NCBI GenBank assembly: GCA_023390395.1
Contig: JAEWCY010000174.1
Location: 1-48,150 of the forward strand
From: Pseudomonadota bacterium
GTDB lineage: Bacteria > Desulfobacterota > Desulfovibrionia > Desulfovibrionales > Desulfovibrionaceae
Reading direction: 5' to 3'
Length of the DNA: 48,150 nt
Of the stretch, positions 32,051-39,922 are shown one piece after another. Within the stretch, counting starts at the first letter, position 1, and each line of letters opens with the position of its first letter. Below the pieces are notes generated by a model. It ran no database searches. It was not told the origin of the DNA and worked only from the letters and a program-made list of their open reading frames with translations. Position numbers and translations under genes: made by a program.

Positions 32051-32417
32051 CGGACACGCGCTCCACGACTTTCTGGAAGTAGACCTGCTCCTTTTCCAGG
32101 TTCACCGGCCGCCGGCGGCGGGCGTTGACCTTCATGACGAGCAGGTTGAGCTTTTGCATCTGCCGGTAGCGCTCCTGCTCGTCCGTGGCCGCGGCGAGCA
32201 GTTCCGTGGCCGTGACGATCTCATTTTCCTCGAGCAATTCCTCGGGAACGTAGCCGGCGTTTTTGAGAATCTTGTAGGCCATGCGCAGGTCTTCGGGGAT
32301 CATGGAATCGTCCTCGAAGACGATTTTTTTGCCCTTGCCCTCGAGGTCGTCGAACGCGCCCTGGCGCATGGCTTCCTCGATGCGGCGCTCGGCGATCCAG
32401 GCGAAGACCTGCAACAT
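31989..32417 (-). CDS. DUF1992 (DnaJ-C28 conserved domain) protein
   Basis: The 142-residue protein starts at ATG 32417 in LQVFAWIAERRIEEAMRQGAF, followed by DDLEGKGKKIVFEDDSMIPED and LRMAYKILKNAGYVPEELL, the hallmark stretches of DUF1992. The family is shared with the C-terminal part of eukaryotic DNAJC28, but its function is not established. It is the last gene of the Mla-type operon, 12 bp after the lipoprotein gene. The final 20 residues overlap the TetR gene on the other strand. Confidence 0.88.
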   Translation of the reverse strand: MLQVFAWIAERRIEEAMRQGAFDDLEGKGKKIVFEDDSMIPEDLRMAYKILKNAGYVPEELLEENEIVTATELLAAATDEQERYRQMQKLNLLVMKVNARRRRPVNLEKEQVYFQKVVERVSVRPLAGKPRSPEEAARTRPR

Positions 32418-32429
32418 GGCCTGCCTCCG

Positions 32430-33071
32430 TTACTGCTGTTCCAGGGCCTTTTGCAGCTTGGGCGCGCCGCCGTCGAGCCACTCCACGACCTTGGGCACGA
32501 CCCGGCCCAGGGCGTCGGCCGCGCTCCTGGCCACAGTATCGCCGTTGAAATTCTCCAACGGCGCGTAGGCGCTGAAGTCCCCGGTCGAGATCTTCTTGGA
32601 CATGTTCTTGTTCCAGAGATCCAGGTGCACGGCCACCACGAAGCGGCCGCCGTCGGTCTCCTCGACGTTGAAGGCCGTGACCTGGCCGGTGAGCACGGCG
32701 TCGTGGGCCACGCGCGGCTGGTAGTCCACCGGGGTCAATGTCGCGGACCGGCATTCCACGGCCTGGCGCAGGGCCCGGCCCACCACGTCCTGGGGCGGCC
32801 CTTCCCAGTAGTATTCGAGGCTCGCCGTCAGCACCCGGTCCCGGGCGGTCAGCACGGCGGTGCGGTCCAGGTTCTCCATGGCGGTCAAGCCCTTGAACCC
32901 CAGCGGCAGCCGGTGCTGCTCGCCGGTGTCGCCGGGGCAGGGGGTCTGCTCCAGCTCCACGCGCAGATAGCGCTGGGGGGGAGGGGGCTTGCCGAAGCAG
33001 GCGGCCAGGGAGGCGGCCAGGGCCAGCCCGGCCAGGATACGCACGGTCTTTGAGGCGAAACGCATGGTCAT
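32430..33071 (-). CDS. PqiC/ABC-transport auxiliary-like lipoprotein
   Basis: The 213-residue product begins MTMRFASKTVRILAGLALAA and has a lipobox SLAACFG (lipidated C25 or nearby). The mature domain (YLRVELEQTPCPG, LEYYWEGPPQDVVGRALRQA, VVAVHLDLWNKN) fits the ABC_trans_aux/PqiC fold, which pairs with MCE proteins at the outer membrane. Its ATG overlaps the mlaD-like stop (ATGA). It probably acts as the outer-membrane partner of this lipid-transport system. Confidence 0.82.
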   Translation of the reverse strand: MTMRFASKTVRILAGLALAASLAACFGKPPPPQRYLRVELEQTPCPGDTGEQHRLPLGFKGLTAMENLDRTAVLTARDRVLTASLEYYWEGPPQDVVGRALRQAVECRSATLTPVDYQPRVAHDAVLTGQVTAFNVEETDGGRFVVAVHLDLWNKNMSKKISTGDFSAYAPLENFNGDTVARSAADALGRVVPKVVEWLDGGAPKLQKALEQQ

Positions 33072-33973
33072 TTTCCCGATGGCGGCCGGAGCAGTTCCCA
33101 GGGGCGCTCGCGCAAGCGGCCCGAGAGTTCCTTGATCTCCCGGCTCGTCCGGTTGAGGTTCTTGAGGATTTCCTCGAGCTGTTCCTGATCGTAATTGAAA
33201 CCCTGGCGCACGTCTCCCACCAGCCCGCCTACGCCGTCGGCCTGCTTGCGGAAGTTGTGCAAGGTCTTGGTCAGTTCCGCCTCGATGACGGTTACGGCCT
33301 TCTCCATGCGCTTAAGGGTCTCGTCAAGGCTTTCCGCCGCCTTGCCCCCCTTGGTGGAGAGGGCTTCCCAGTTCTTGCGAAAGTCGTTGGCCGCGTGGCG
33401 CAGGTCGGAGACCAGGGCCGGCGTGCCTTCCAGGGCCTTTTTCAGGGATTCGGTATTTTCCGGCGTGAAAAGCTTGGCGATGTTGTCCGCGATGTCGTTG
33501 ATCTTGGGCCGCACGTCGTCGAGGAGATCGCCGGCCTTGGCCGCCAGTTCCTGCACGTCCAGCGTGGCCACGGACGGGATGTTCGCGCCCGGGGAAAGCC
33601 GCGGCCCAGGATCGCCGCGCAGCTCCAGAAGCACGTAGTAGTCGCCGACCAGACCCTTCTGGGCGATGCGGGCCACGGTGCCGGCATAGAGGGGAAAGCC
33701 CTGGCGCACGGCGATGCGCACGGCGATGCGGCGCGGATCGGTCGGATCCAGGTCGATGGCCTCCACCCGGCCGATGTCCAGGCCCGCGTACTTGACCGTG
33801 CGGCCGGGACTCAGGTCCTTCACGGACAGGAACTGGATGCCGTACTTGTCGTACTTGACCCAGAACCAGTTGCCGCCGAGCACGATCATGAACCCGCCCA
33901 GGATGCAAAGCCCGAGCAGGAGCGTGCCCACGGCCTTGGCGTAATCGGAGCGTTTCGCCTTGGCCGTCAGCAT
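33068..33973 (-). CDS. mlaD: MlaD-like MCE-domain protein
   Basis: The 301-residue protein has one N-terminal TM (about residues 16-38, AVGTLLLGLCILGGFMIVLG), an MCE domain at about 42-120 (VKDLSPGRTVKYAGLDIGRVE; VARIAQKGLVGDYYVLLEL), then a long helical region (about 130-295) with regular heptads. MCE proteins form hexameric rings that carry phospholipids between membranes. The helical tail suggests a needle or bridge that extends across the periplasm. The start overlaps the ATPase gene by 7 bp. Confidence 0.92.
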   Translation of the reverse strand: MLTAKAKRSDYAKAVGTLLLGLCILGGFMIVLGGNWFWVKYDKYGIQFLSVKDLSPGRTVKYAGLDIGRVEAIDLDPTDPRRIAVRIAVRQGFPLYAGTVARIAQKGLVGDYYVLLELRGDPGPRLSPGANIPSVATLDVQELAAKAGDLLDDVRPKINDIADNIAKLFTPENTESLKKALEGTPALVSDLRHAANDFRKNWEALSTKGGKAAESLDETLKRMEKAVTVIEAELTKTLHNFRKQADGVGGLVGDVRQGFNYDQEQLEEILKNLNRTSREIKELSGRLRERPWELLRPPSGK

Positions 33974-34815
33974 CGGCTTCCCCCTTGGGCGCGCCCGGCC
34001 GCGACGAGTTCGCGCCGCCGCGCCACCAGCGCCTCCCAGGTTTCCGACAGCACCCGGCTTTCCCGGGCCGGCCGGCGGCCCAGGAACTGCCGGATGAACG
34101 GATCGTCGCAGCCGGCCAGGCCGGTAAGCGTGCCCTCGAAGAGCATGCGCCCCTCGCGCAGGACCACCACGTGGTCGGCGATGGCGTAGAGGCTCTCCAG
34201 GTCATGGGTGACCACCACGATGGTCATGTCGAAGGTGGCCTTGAGTTCGAGCACGAGCTGGTCCATCTCGGCCGCCGTGACCGGATCGAGACCCGAGGTG
34301 GGCTCGTCGCACAGGAGCACGGCCGGGTCCAGGGCCATGGCCCGGGCCAGGCCGGCGCGCTTGCGCATGCCGCCCGACAGCTCGCTCGGAAAATAGTCCA
34401 TGAAGTCGGCCAGGCCGACCAGGCGCAGCTTGAGGCGCACGACCTCCTCGATGAGCGAATCCGACAGGTCGGTGTGCTCGCGAAGGGGCAGGGCGATGTT
34501 CTCGCCCAGGCGCAGGGAGCCCAGCAGCGCCCCGTCCTGAAAGAGCACGCCCATGCGCCGGCGCATGGCCAGACGCTCGGCCTCGTCCATGGCCGCCATG
34601 TCCCGGCCGCCCAGGGCGATGCTGCCGGACATGATGGGCACGAGTCCGATGATGTTGCGCAAAAGCGTGGACTTGCCGCAGCCCGATCCGCCGAGGATGA
34701 CGCTGATGCCGCCGCTTGGCAGCTTCGTGGTCACGCCCGAAAGCACCACGCGCTCGCCGTAGCCCACGGTGACGCCCTCAAGCGTGATCTCTGGCGATCC
34801 CTGGCGGCCGGTCAC
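33967..34815 (-). CDS. mlaF: MlaF-like ABC transporter ATP-binding protein
   Basis: The 282-residue ATPase has Walker A GGSGCGKST (about residues 42-50), a Q-loop LFQDGALLGSL, the signature LSGGMRKRAGLARAMALDP and Walker B VLLCDEPTSGLDP, then the H-loop VVTHD. The signature LSGGMRKR and the DGALLGSL segment are typical of MlaF. It powers phospholipid transport with the MlaE-like permease encoded just upstream (15-bp gap). Confidence 0.94.
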   Translation of the reverse strand: MTGRQGSPEITLEGVTVGYGERVVLSGVTTKLPSGGISVILGGSGCGKSTLLRNIIGLVPIMSGSIALGGRDMAAMDEAERLAMRRRMGVLFQDGALLGSLRLGENIALPLREHTDLSDSLIEEVVRLKLRLVGLADFMDYFPSELSGGMRKRAGLARAMALDPAVLLCDEPTSGLDPVTAAEMDQLVLELKATFDMTIVVVTHDLESLYAIADHVVVLREGRMLFEGTLTGLAGCDDPFIRQFLGRRPARESRVLSETWEALVARRRELVAAGRAQGGSRC

Positions 34816-34830
34816 GGCAATCCTCCCGTT

Positions 34831-35601
34831 TCACCGGAAGATATAATTGAGGGCGGTAAAAAACAAATCCAAAAGGATCATGAGGAAGATGGACTGGACC
34901 ACGGCCCGGGTGGTGCGCCGGCCCACGTCGGCCGCGCCCTCGCGGGCGAGCAGGCCCTGCCAGCAGGAGACGATGGTGATGGTGATGCCGAAGCCGGCGC
35001 TTTTGACCAGCCCCGAGAGCAGGTCGCGCATGGTCAGGAAATGGGCCGTCTGGAGGAAGTAGGCCTTGCCGGAAAGGCCCAGGGCCAGGGTGGAGAACAC
35101 GCCGCCGGCCGTGATGCCCACGGCGTCGCCCCAAAGCGCGAGCAGGGGGGCCATGACGCACATGGCCGCGAACTTGGGCCAGACCATGAAGCGGATGGGG
35201 TCGATGCCCATGACCTCCAGGGCGTCGATCTCCTCGGAAATGCGCATGGTGGCGATTTCGGCGGTAAAGGCCGCGCCGGCCCGGCCGGCCAGGATCAGGC
35301 ACACGAGCAGCGGCCCGAGCTCCGTGACGATGGAAAACCCGACCAGGTTGGCCACATAGCTCAGCGCCCCGACCTTTTCGAGCTGGGTGGCGGACTGCAG
35401 GGCCAGGATGATGCCGACGCAGGCGGAGATGACGCTTATTATGGGCAGCGAATCCGCGCCGATCCAGGCCATGTGCGACCACAGGCGCGAGCGCTGGTAG
35501 GCCTTGGTCCGCCGCCAGGGCAAAAAGGCGTCGCGGATGCAGCCCCAAAGGCGCATCACCAGCCACACCAGCATCCCCGCCTCGTTGCCGCCCGCCGCCA
35601 T
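34831..35601 (-). CDS. mlaE: MlaE-like ABC transporter permease
   Basis: The 256-residue membrane protein has five or six TM segments. MlaE family signatures are seen in SLPIISVISACVGIILALQ, ELGPLLVCLILAGRAGAAFTAEIATMR and EEIDALEVMGIDPIRFMVWPK. It is the membrane part of the Mla phospholipid transporter. Its start is 3 bp after the STAS gene stop and it is followed closely by the ATPase gene, so all three are one unit. Confidence 0.94.
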   Translation of the reverse strand: MAAGGNEAGMLVWLVMRLWGCIRDAFLPWRRTKAYQRSRLWSHMAWIGADSLPIISVISACVGIILALQSATQLEKVGALSYVANLVGFSIVTELGPLLVCLILAGRAGAAFTAEIATMRISEEIDALEVMGIDPIRFMVWPKFAAMCVMAPLLALWGDAVGITAGGVFSTLALGLSGKAYFLQTAHFLTMRDLLSGLVKSAGFGITITIVSCWQGLLAREGAADVGRRTTRAVVQSIFLMILLDLFFTALNYIFR

Positions 35602-35604
35602 GGG

Positions 35605-36048
35605 CTACCCCTGTTCGGGCAATCCGAAAAGTTCCCCGATCTGGGTGAGCTGCATGAGCTTTCGCACTTGCGGGGCGATGGCGCGGATGCGCACGGCGCG
35701 GCCCTTTTCCTGCAGCTGCTTGCGCAACTCGAGCAGCAGGGCCAGGCCGGAGCTGTCGATGTACGTCAGATCCCCCATGTCCAGAACGAGCTCGCCCCGG
35801 CCGGGTTCGGCCAAATCCATGAGCCGTTCGCGCACGGCCGGGGCCACGGAAAAGTCGATCTCGCCCGAAAGGACCAGCACGCCGGGTCCGTCCCCTTTCA
35901 CCAGCCGCCATCCGGCGGCGCCGCTTTCTTGCTTGTCTTGCAAAACCCACCCGGCCTTTTTGCGCCTGTCTTCCAACCGGACGGCCCTGGCCCATCGCAG
36001 GAACAGGACCGCCTCGCCCCGTATCGCCCGGGCCAACCGCCTGGTCAT
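35605..36048 (-). CDS. STAS-domain protein (MlaB-like), coupled to parB
   Basis: ATG 36048 overlaps the parB stop (ATGA). The 147-residue protein has a basic N-terminal extension of about 47 residues, then a STAS domain with VLVLSGEIDFSVAPAVRERL and MGDLTYIDSSGLALLLELRK (Ser of the ID-SSG motif). STAS proteins such as MlaB bind the Mla ATPase and modulate it; the neighbouring mlaE-F-D genes support that role. The Arg/Lys-rich extension is unlike E. coli MlaB (about 97 residues) and could mediate an extra contact. Confidence 0.85.
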   Translation of the reverse strand: MTRRLARAIRGEAVLFLRWARAVRLEDRRKKAGWVLQDKQESGAAGWRLVKGDGPGVLVLSGEIDFSVAPAVRERLMDLAEPGRGELVLDMGDLTYIDSSGLALLLELRKQLQEKGRAVRIRAIAPQVRKLMQLTQIGELFGLPEQG

Positions 36049-36980
36049 TCGTTCGCCACCCCCGCCGCGACCAGTCCGGCCAGGCCGAAATGGTCGAGCA
36101 GACCTTCGAGTTCGCGACGCGAGCTGAAATGGAACGTGATCTTGCCGTGGTCCGGCGTGCCCGCGGCCTTGGCCATGACCCCGGCGCTCTGGGTGAGGGG
36201 ACCTTCCAGTTCCTCCAGCAGCCTGTCCTTGACGGTGCGGCCTTTCTCGCCGCGCGACCGGGCGGGCTTGGCCGCGCCGGCCAGGGGCGGCAGACTCCCG
36301 TTGTCCTTGGCGTAGCCGGCAGCCTCCTCGGCCTGGCGCACGCTCAGGCCCGATTCCCGCACCCGCTGCCACAGGGCCTCGCGCAGGGTCGCGTCGGCCA
36401 GGGAAAGCAGGGCCCGGGCATGGCCGGCGGTCAGGGCTCCGGCGGCCAGATCGGCCCGCATCACCTCGGGCAGCTGGAGCAGGCGCAGGGCGTTGGCCAC
36501 GGCCGGCCGGCTCTTGCCGACCTTTTTGGCCAGAGTGTCCTGGCTCAGGCCGAAGCGCTCGACAAGCAGCTGATACCCGGACGCCTCCTCCATGGGATTG
36601 AGGTCCTCGCGCTGGAGGTTTTCCACCAGGGCCAGGGCGAATCCCTGCTCGTCGTCCACGTCCCGGACGATGACCGCGATCTCGGTCAACCCGGCCTGCC
36701 GGGCGGCCCGCCAGCGCCGCTCGCCGGCGATGATCTCGTGGCTGACCTTGCCCGCGCCGTGCACGGGCCGCACCAGCACGGGCTGGAGCAGTCCCTGCTC
36801 GCGGATGGACTGGGCCAGCTCCTCCAGCGCTTCGGGGGCGAATTCCCGCCGCGGCTGCTGGGGGTTGGCCCGGATGGCGTCGAGGGGAAGCGTCTGCGCC
36901 TCGCCCCCGGTTTCCTCTCCCTTGTATCCGCCGAGCAGTGCCTCGAGGCCCCTGCCCAACCCTTTCTGGGCCTGCGCCAT
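36045..36980 (-). CDS. parB: Chromosome partitioning protein ParB
   Basis: ATG 36980 (MAQAQKGLGRGLEALLGG) is the usual ParB start, with GGGGAA upstream; in-frame ATGs at 37019 and 37085 add basic residues without homology. The 311-residue protein has the CTPase/clamp domain with GERRWRAARQAGL (box II, about residues 84-96) and ENLQREDLNPMEEA, then an HTH (LSQDTLAKKVGKSRPAVANALRLL) that reads parS and a C-terminal dimer domain. It spreads from parS as a CTP-dependent clamp. The consensus parS site is at 38462, 1.5 kb away. Confidence 0.96.
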   Translation of the reverse strand: MAQAQKGLGRGLEALLGGYKGEETGGEAQTLPLDAIRANPQQPRREFAPEALEELAQSIREQGLLQPVLVRPVHGAGKVSHEIIAGERRWRAARQAGLTEIAVIVRDVDDEQGFALALVENLQREDLNPMEEASGYQLLVERFGLSQDTLAKKVGKSRPAVANALRLLQLPEVMRADLAAGALTAGHARALLSLADATLREALWQRVRESGLSVRQAEEAAGYAKDNGSLPPLAGAAKPARSRGEKGRTVKDRLLEELEGPLTQSAGVMAKAAGTPDHGKITFHFSSRRELEGLLDHFGLAGLVAAGVANE

Positions 36981-37067
36981 GCGCCTGTTCCCCTGTTCCT
37001 TTGTCTGCGTTGATTTCATCCCGGCCGCACCGTCCGGGCCGGCGCGCTTCCCGCCCCGGCCACGGCC

Positions 37068-37095
37068 TTGACGCGGCCGTTTCATGCGCTACCAT
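37068..37095 (+). promoter_or_regulatory. Putative sigma-70 promoter of the zinc-ribbon gene
   Basis: TTGACG (37068-37073), a 16-nt spacer and TACCAT (37090-37095), 36 nt before GTG 37131. Confidence 0.5.
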
Positions 37096-37130
37096 GCAGA
37101 GCGTCAAATCCGCTGCGAAAGGAGACTTCC

Positions 37131-37562
37131 GTGCCCTCGATTTCCCCGCATCTGCTCGAACTTTTCGACGCCGCCGGCGCGCCGCGCGGCCTGCTCGTCA
37201 GCCCCGAACTCTGGGCCAAGGTCCGGGACAAGATTCTGCCGACCCTGGAAAAGGCCCTGTACGAACTCGATCCGTCCTGCCGGCCCGTTCCCGAGGAAAA
37301 GCCCGAGCCCCTGGCCGAATGGGAAACCCTGCTGGCGTATTGGGACTTCACCTATCCGCCGGCCTACGACGTGGCCTGCGCCCATTGCGGCGCGTCCACG
37401 CCGGATTGGCGCGCCGACGAGCCCCGGAAGTTCCGCCTGCGCAACGCCAACCTCGGTGGACTCGTAACCTTCCAATGCCAGGCCTGCAAGTCTTTGATCC
37501 TCAAAAAGCATTTCAAGAAGCATCTCACCGTGGAATGCCAGCCCTACGTCGAACGCTGCTGA
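37131..37562 (+). CDS. Hypothetical protein with one zinc-ribbon, between parA and parB
   Basis: GTG 37131 has AAAGGAG seven bases upstream; open frame before it is not used. The 143-residue protein begins PSISPHLLELFDAAGAPRG and has a helical N half, then two CxxC pairs, AYDVACAHCGAS (about residues 80-91) and TFQCQACKS (about 117-125), forming a likely zinc ribbon. It is transcribed opposite to parA and parB. Its position hints at a chromosome-related role, but that is only context. It shares a bidirectional terminator with parA. Confidence 0.8.
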   Translation: MPSISPHLLELFDAAGAPRGLLVSPELWAKVRDKILPTLEKALYELDPSCRPVPEEKPEPLAEWETLLAYWDFTYPPAYDVACAHCGASTPDWRADEPRKFRLRNANLGGLVTFQCQACKSLILKKHFKKHLTVECQPYVERC

Positions 37563-37582
37563 CCTCACCGCCCGCCGGAAAT

Positions 37583-37615
37583 AAAAAAGGCCGCCCGCGA
37601 GGACGGCCTTTTTTT
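37583..37615. terminator. Bidirectional Rho-independent terminator
   Basis: AAAAAAGGCCG (37583-37593), a 10-nt loop and CGGCCTTTTTT (37604-37614) with one more T. It has a U-run on both strands, so it can end both the zinc-ribbon gene (plus) and parA (minus). Confidence 0.92.
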
Positions 37616-37633
37616 GCGTCTGGAAAATATCGC

Positions 37634-38407
37634 CTACGCGCCTACGGGCTGACGGCGGACCACTTCCTGGGCCAGGGAGAGGTAGGCTTCCGCGCCCCGG
37701 GACTTGATGTCGTGGGTGAGCACGGGCTTGCCGTAGCTCGGCGCTTCGGACAGGCGGATGTTGCGCGGGATGAGCGTCTGGAAATAGAGCTTGGGGAAGC
37801 ACTTCCAAACCTCGCGCTTGACGTGGCGATTGAGCTTGTTGCGGCCGTCGTACATGGTGAGCACCACGCCGAGCAGGGACAGGCGGTTGTTGAGGCGACG
37901 ACGCACCTGGTCGTAGGTGCGCAGGAGCTGGGCCACGCCCTCCAGGGCGTAGTATTCGCACTGCAGCGGCACCAGCATCTCCGTGGCCGCGCACAGGGCG
38001 TTTAAGGTCACGATCCCCAGCGACGGCGGGCAGTCCAGGAGCACGTAATCGTAGTCCTCGGCCAGTCCCTCGACCACGGCGCGCAGATAGTATTCCCGGC
38101 GGGGCTTGTCCACCAGTTCGATGTCCGCGGCCACGAGATCCGGCCCGGACGGCAGCACCTTGAGGTAGGGGAGTTCCGTGCCCACCACGGCCTCGGCGGC
38201 TCGGGCCGGCTCGTAGAGCACGGAATAGAGGTTCTCTTTGATCTTGTCCGAGTAGATGGACAGACCGCTGCCGGCGTTGGCCTGCGGGTCGCAGTCAATC
38301 AGCAGGGTTTTTTTTTCCATGACCGCCAGGGAAGCGGCCAGATTCACGGCCGTGGTGGTTTTGCCCACCCCGCCTTTCTGGTTGGCGATGACAATCACGC
38401 GCGCCAT
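37634..38407 (-). CDS. parA: Chromosome partitioning ATPase ParA (Soj type)
   Basis: ATG 38407 follows AAGGAG. The 257-residue protein is the short chromosomal ParA/Soj form: deviant Walker A NQKGGVGKTTTAVNLA (about residues 9-24), IDCDPQANAG (about 37-46), and the switch II region VLLDCPPSLG. It binds DNA non-specifically in the ATP state and drives segregation of ParB-parS complexes. No extra N-terminal HTH is present, unlike many plasmid ParA. It is read toward parB but separated from it by an opposite-strand gene. Confidence 0.96.
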   Translation of the reverse strand: MARVIVIANQKGGVGKTTTAVNLAASLAVMEKKTLLIDCDPQANAGSGLSIYSDKIKENLYSVLYEPARAAEAVVGTELPYLKVLPSGPDLVAADIELVDKPRREYYLRAVVEGLAEDYDYVLLDCPPSLGIVTLNALCAATEMLVPLQCEYYALEGVAQLLRTYDQVRRRLNNRLSLLGVVLTMYDGRNKLNRHVKREVWKCFPKLYFQTLIPRNIRLSEAPSYGKPVLTHDIKSRGAEAYLSLAQEVVRRQPVGA

Positions 38408-38461
38408 GCCTGTCTCCTTGGCCGTTTCCGGCCCGTGCCCATCGCTTCGGTCGCCGCGACC

Positions 38462-38477
38462 TGTTTCACGTGAAACA
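38462..38477. other. parS centromere site (consensus)
   Basis: TGTTTCACGTGAAACA is the consensus bacterial parS sequence. The dyad is perfect and extends four bases on each side (GACC/GGTC) to 24 bp, 38458-38481. It lies between the parA start and the next gene; only this copy was noticed in the window. Confidence 0.97.
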
Positions 38478-38484
38478 GGTCGGC

Positions 38485-38775
38485 CTAGTCGCGGAAGGTG
38501 CGATGGCAGAAGGCCTGGGCGTCGTCAAGGGATTCGACGAGCATGATGCAGTCTTGAACTTCACGTTTCTTGACTGCGTTGAGGAGCTGGCCGGCGAGAT
38601 GGGAAAAGTCTTCGGCTTCGTCCATCCAATCTTCGTCGGCGAGTTGGTGCATCTTGCGAGCCAGGCGGACAAGACGGTTGACCGTCTCCTCGTCCGGCAG
38701 GTTCGCTTCCGCGACCTGGCTCTGGATTTGCGTGAAGACCTTTTCGAGATCACGTTTCGTGGTCTGGAATTCCAT
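38485..38775 (-). CDS. Conserved-looking 96-aa helical protein
   Basis: The 96-residue protein starts at ATG 38775 with GGAG upstream. It is all-helical: EFQTTKRDLEKVFTQIQSQ, then DEETVNRLVRLARKMHQLAD and HLAGQLLNAVKKREVQDCIM. It is acidic, without membrane segments, and lies directly next to parS and upstream of parA on the same strand. The size resembles small GSU3529-like proteins of deltaproteobacteria, but this is not certain. No function is assigned. Its promoter at 38820-38848 is good. Confidence 0.75.
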   Translation of the reverse strand: MEFQTTKRDLEKVFTQIQSQVAEANLPDEETVNRLVRLARKMHQLADEDWMDEAEDFSHLAGQLLNAVKKREVQDCIMLVESLDDAQAFCHRTFRD

Positions 38776-38819
38776 CTCCCGAGTCCGTCCTTGAGGCGGT
38801 TTTCTAGTTTGTGGGAAAG

Positions 38820-38848
38820 TGGTTAGAGGACTGCCCGCATCATGTCAA
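38820..38848 (-). promoter_or_regulatory. Putative sigma-70 promoter of the 96-aa protein gene (and possibly parA)
   Basis: On the minus strand TTGACA (38843-38848), a 17-nt spacer and TAACCA (38820-38825). The predicted start is about 37 nt before ATG 38775. The -35 lies just after the epimerase stop. Confidence 0.6.
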
Positions 38849-38850
38849 CA

Positions 38851-39858
38851 TCAAGAGAGATAATATTCCCTGTACCATTCGATGAAACGGGCGATGCCGG
38901 TTTCAAGAGGGGTGCCGGGCTGGAAGCCCACATCGCGGACTAGGTCGTCCACATTGGCCCGGGTCGCCGGTACGTCGCCGGGTTGCAAGGGCATCATGTG
39001 CTTGACGGCCTTCTTGCCCAGGGCCTCCTCGATGCATTCGATGAAACGCATGAGGGAAACACTGTTGTTGTTGCCGATGTTGTAGAGTCTGTAAGGCGCG
39101 ACACTGGTGCTGGGATCAGGCTGGGCCGGATTCCAATCGGGATTGGGAGCAGCGGTATTGAGGGTGACGCGAACAACACCCTCGACTATATCGTCGATAT
39201 AGGTGAAGTCGCGTTCCATGCGCCCTTCGTTGAAGACCTGGATAGGCTGGTCTTCAAGGATGGCTTTGGTGAACAAAAAAAGCGCCATGTCCGGCCGTCC
39301 CCAGGGTCCGTACACGGTGAAGAAACGCAATCCCGTACAAGGAAGTCCGAAAAGATAGCTGTAGGAATGGGCCATCAGTTCGTTGGACTTCTTGGATGCG
39401 GCGTAGAGGCTGATGGGATGGTCCACGTTGTCGTGCACGGAAAAGGGCATGCTGGTGTTGAGTCCGTATACGGAACTGGAAGAGGCGAAAACGAAATGCT
39501 CCACGTCGTGGTGTCGGCAGTTTTCAAGGATATGGTAATATCCCAGGACATTGGCGTTGATGTAGTCGTCCGGGTGGGTCAGGCTGTGACGCACCCCGGC
39601 TTGGGCGGCCAGGTTGACGACATGGGTGAAGCCGCCGGCGTCGAACACGGCGTTTATGGCGGCGCGGTCGCCCATCTCGGCCTTCACGAAGGTGAAAGAC
39701 GGGTTCTGGCCGAGAATCCTCAGGCGGTCCTGCTTGAGTGCGACGGAATAATACGGGCTCAGGTTGTCGAGGCCGGTGACGGTAAAGCCCATGGACAGGA
39801 AGCGGCGACACAGATGGAAGCCGATAAATCCGGCCGCGCCGGTGACAAGGATGTTCAT
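38851..39858 (-). CDS. NAD-dependent nucleotide-sugar epimerase (UDP-glucuronate 4-epimerase type)
   Basis: ATG 39858 (MNILVTGAAGFIGFHLCRRF) is preferred, with AAAGGAA upstream; ATG 39906 adds 16 unrelated residues. The 335-residue extended SDR has GxxGxxG in VTGAAGFIG (about residues 5-13), the catalytic triad region SSSSVYG and YAASKKSNE (Tyr-x-x-x-Lys), and TGLRFFTVYGPWGRPDMALF, a segment typical of UDP-glucuronate 4-epimerases. It would supply UDP-galacturonate for surface polysaccharide. It follows the slipin gene with a 64-bp gap. Confidence 0.9.
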   Translation of the reverse strand: MNILVTGAAGFIGFHLCRRFLSMGFTVTGLDNLSPYYSVALKQDRLRILGQNPSFTFVKAEMGDRAAINAVFDAGGFTHVVNLAAQAGVRHSLTHPDDYINANVLGYYHILENCRHHDVEHFVFASSSSVYGLNTSMPFSVHDNVDHPISLYAASKKSNELMAHSYSYLFGLPCTGLRFFTVYGPWGRPDMALFLFTKAILEDQPIQVFNEGRMERDFTYIDDIVEGVVRVTLNTAAPNPDWNPAQPDPSTSVAPYRLYNIGNNNSVSLMRFIECIEEALGKKAVKHMMPLQPGDVPATRANVDDLVRDVGFQPGTPLETGIARFIEWYREYYLS

Positions 39859-39922
39859 GGTTCCTTTGATTGGCGGCTGCGAACTCGCGCTATGCGAAGC
39901 GTTCATTGCCCGGGCGGCGGGA

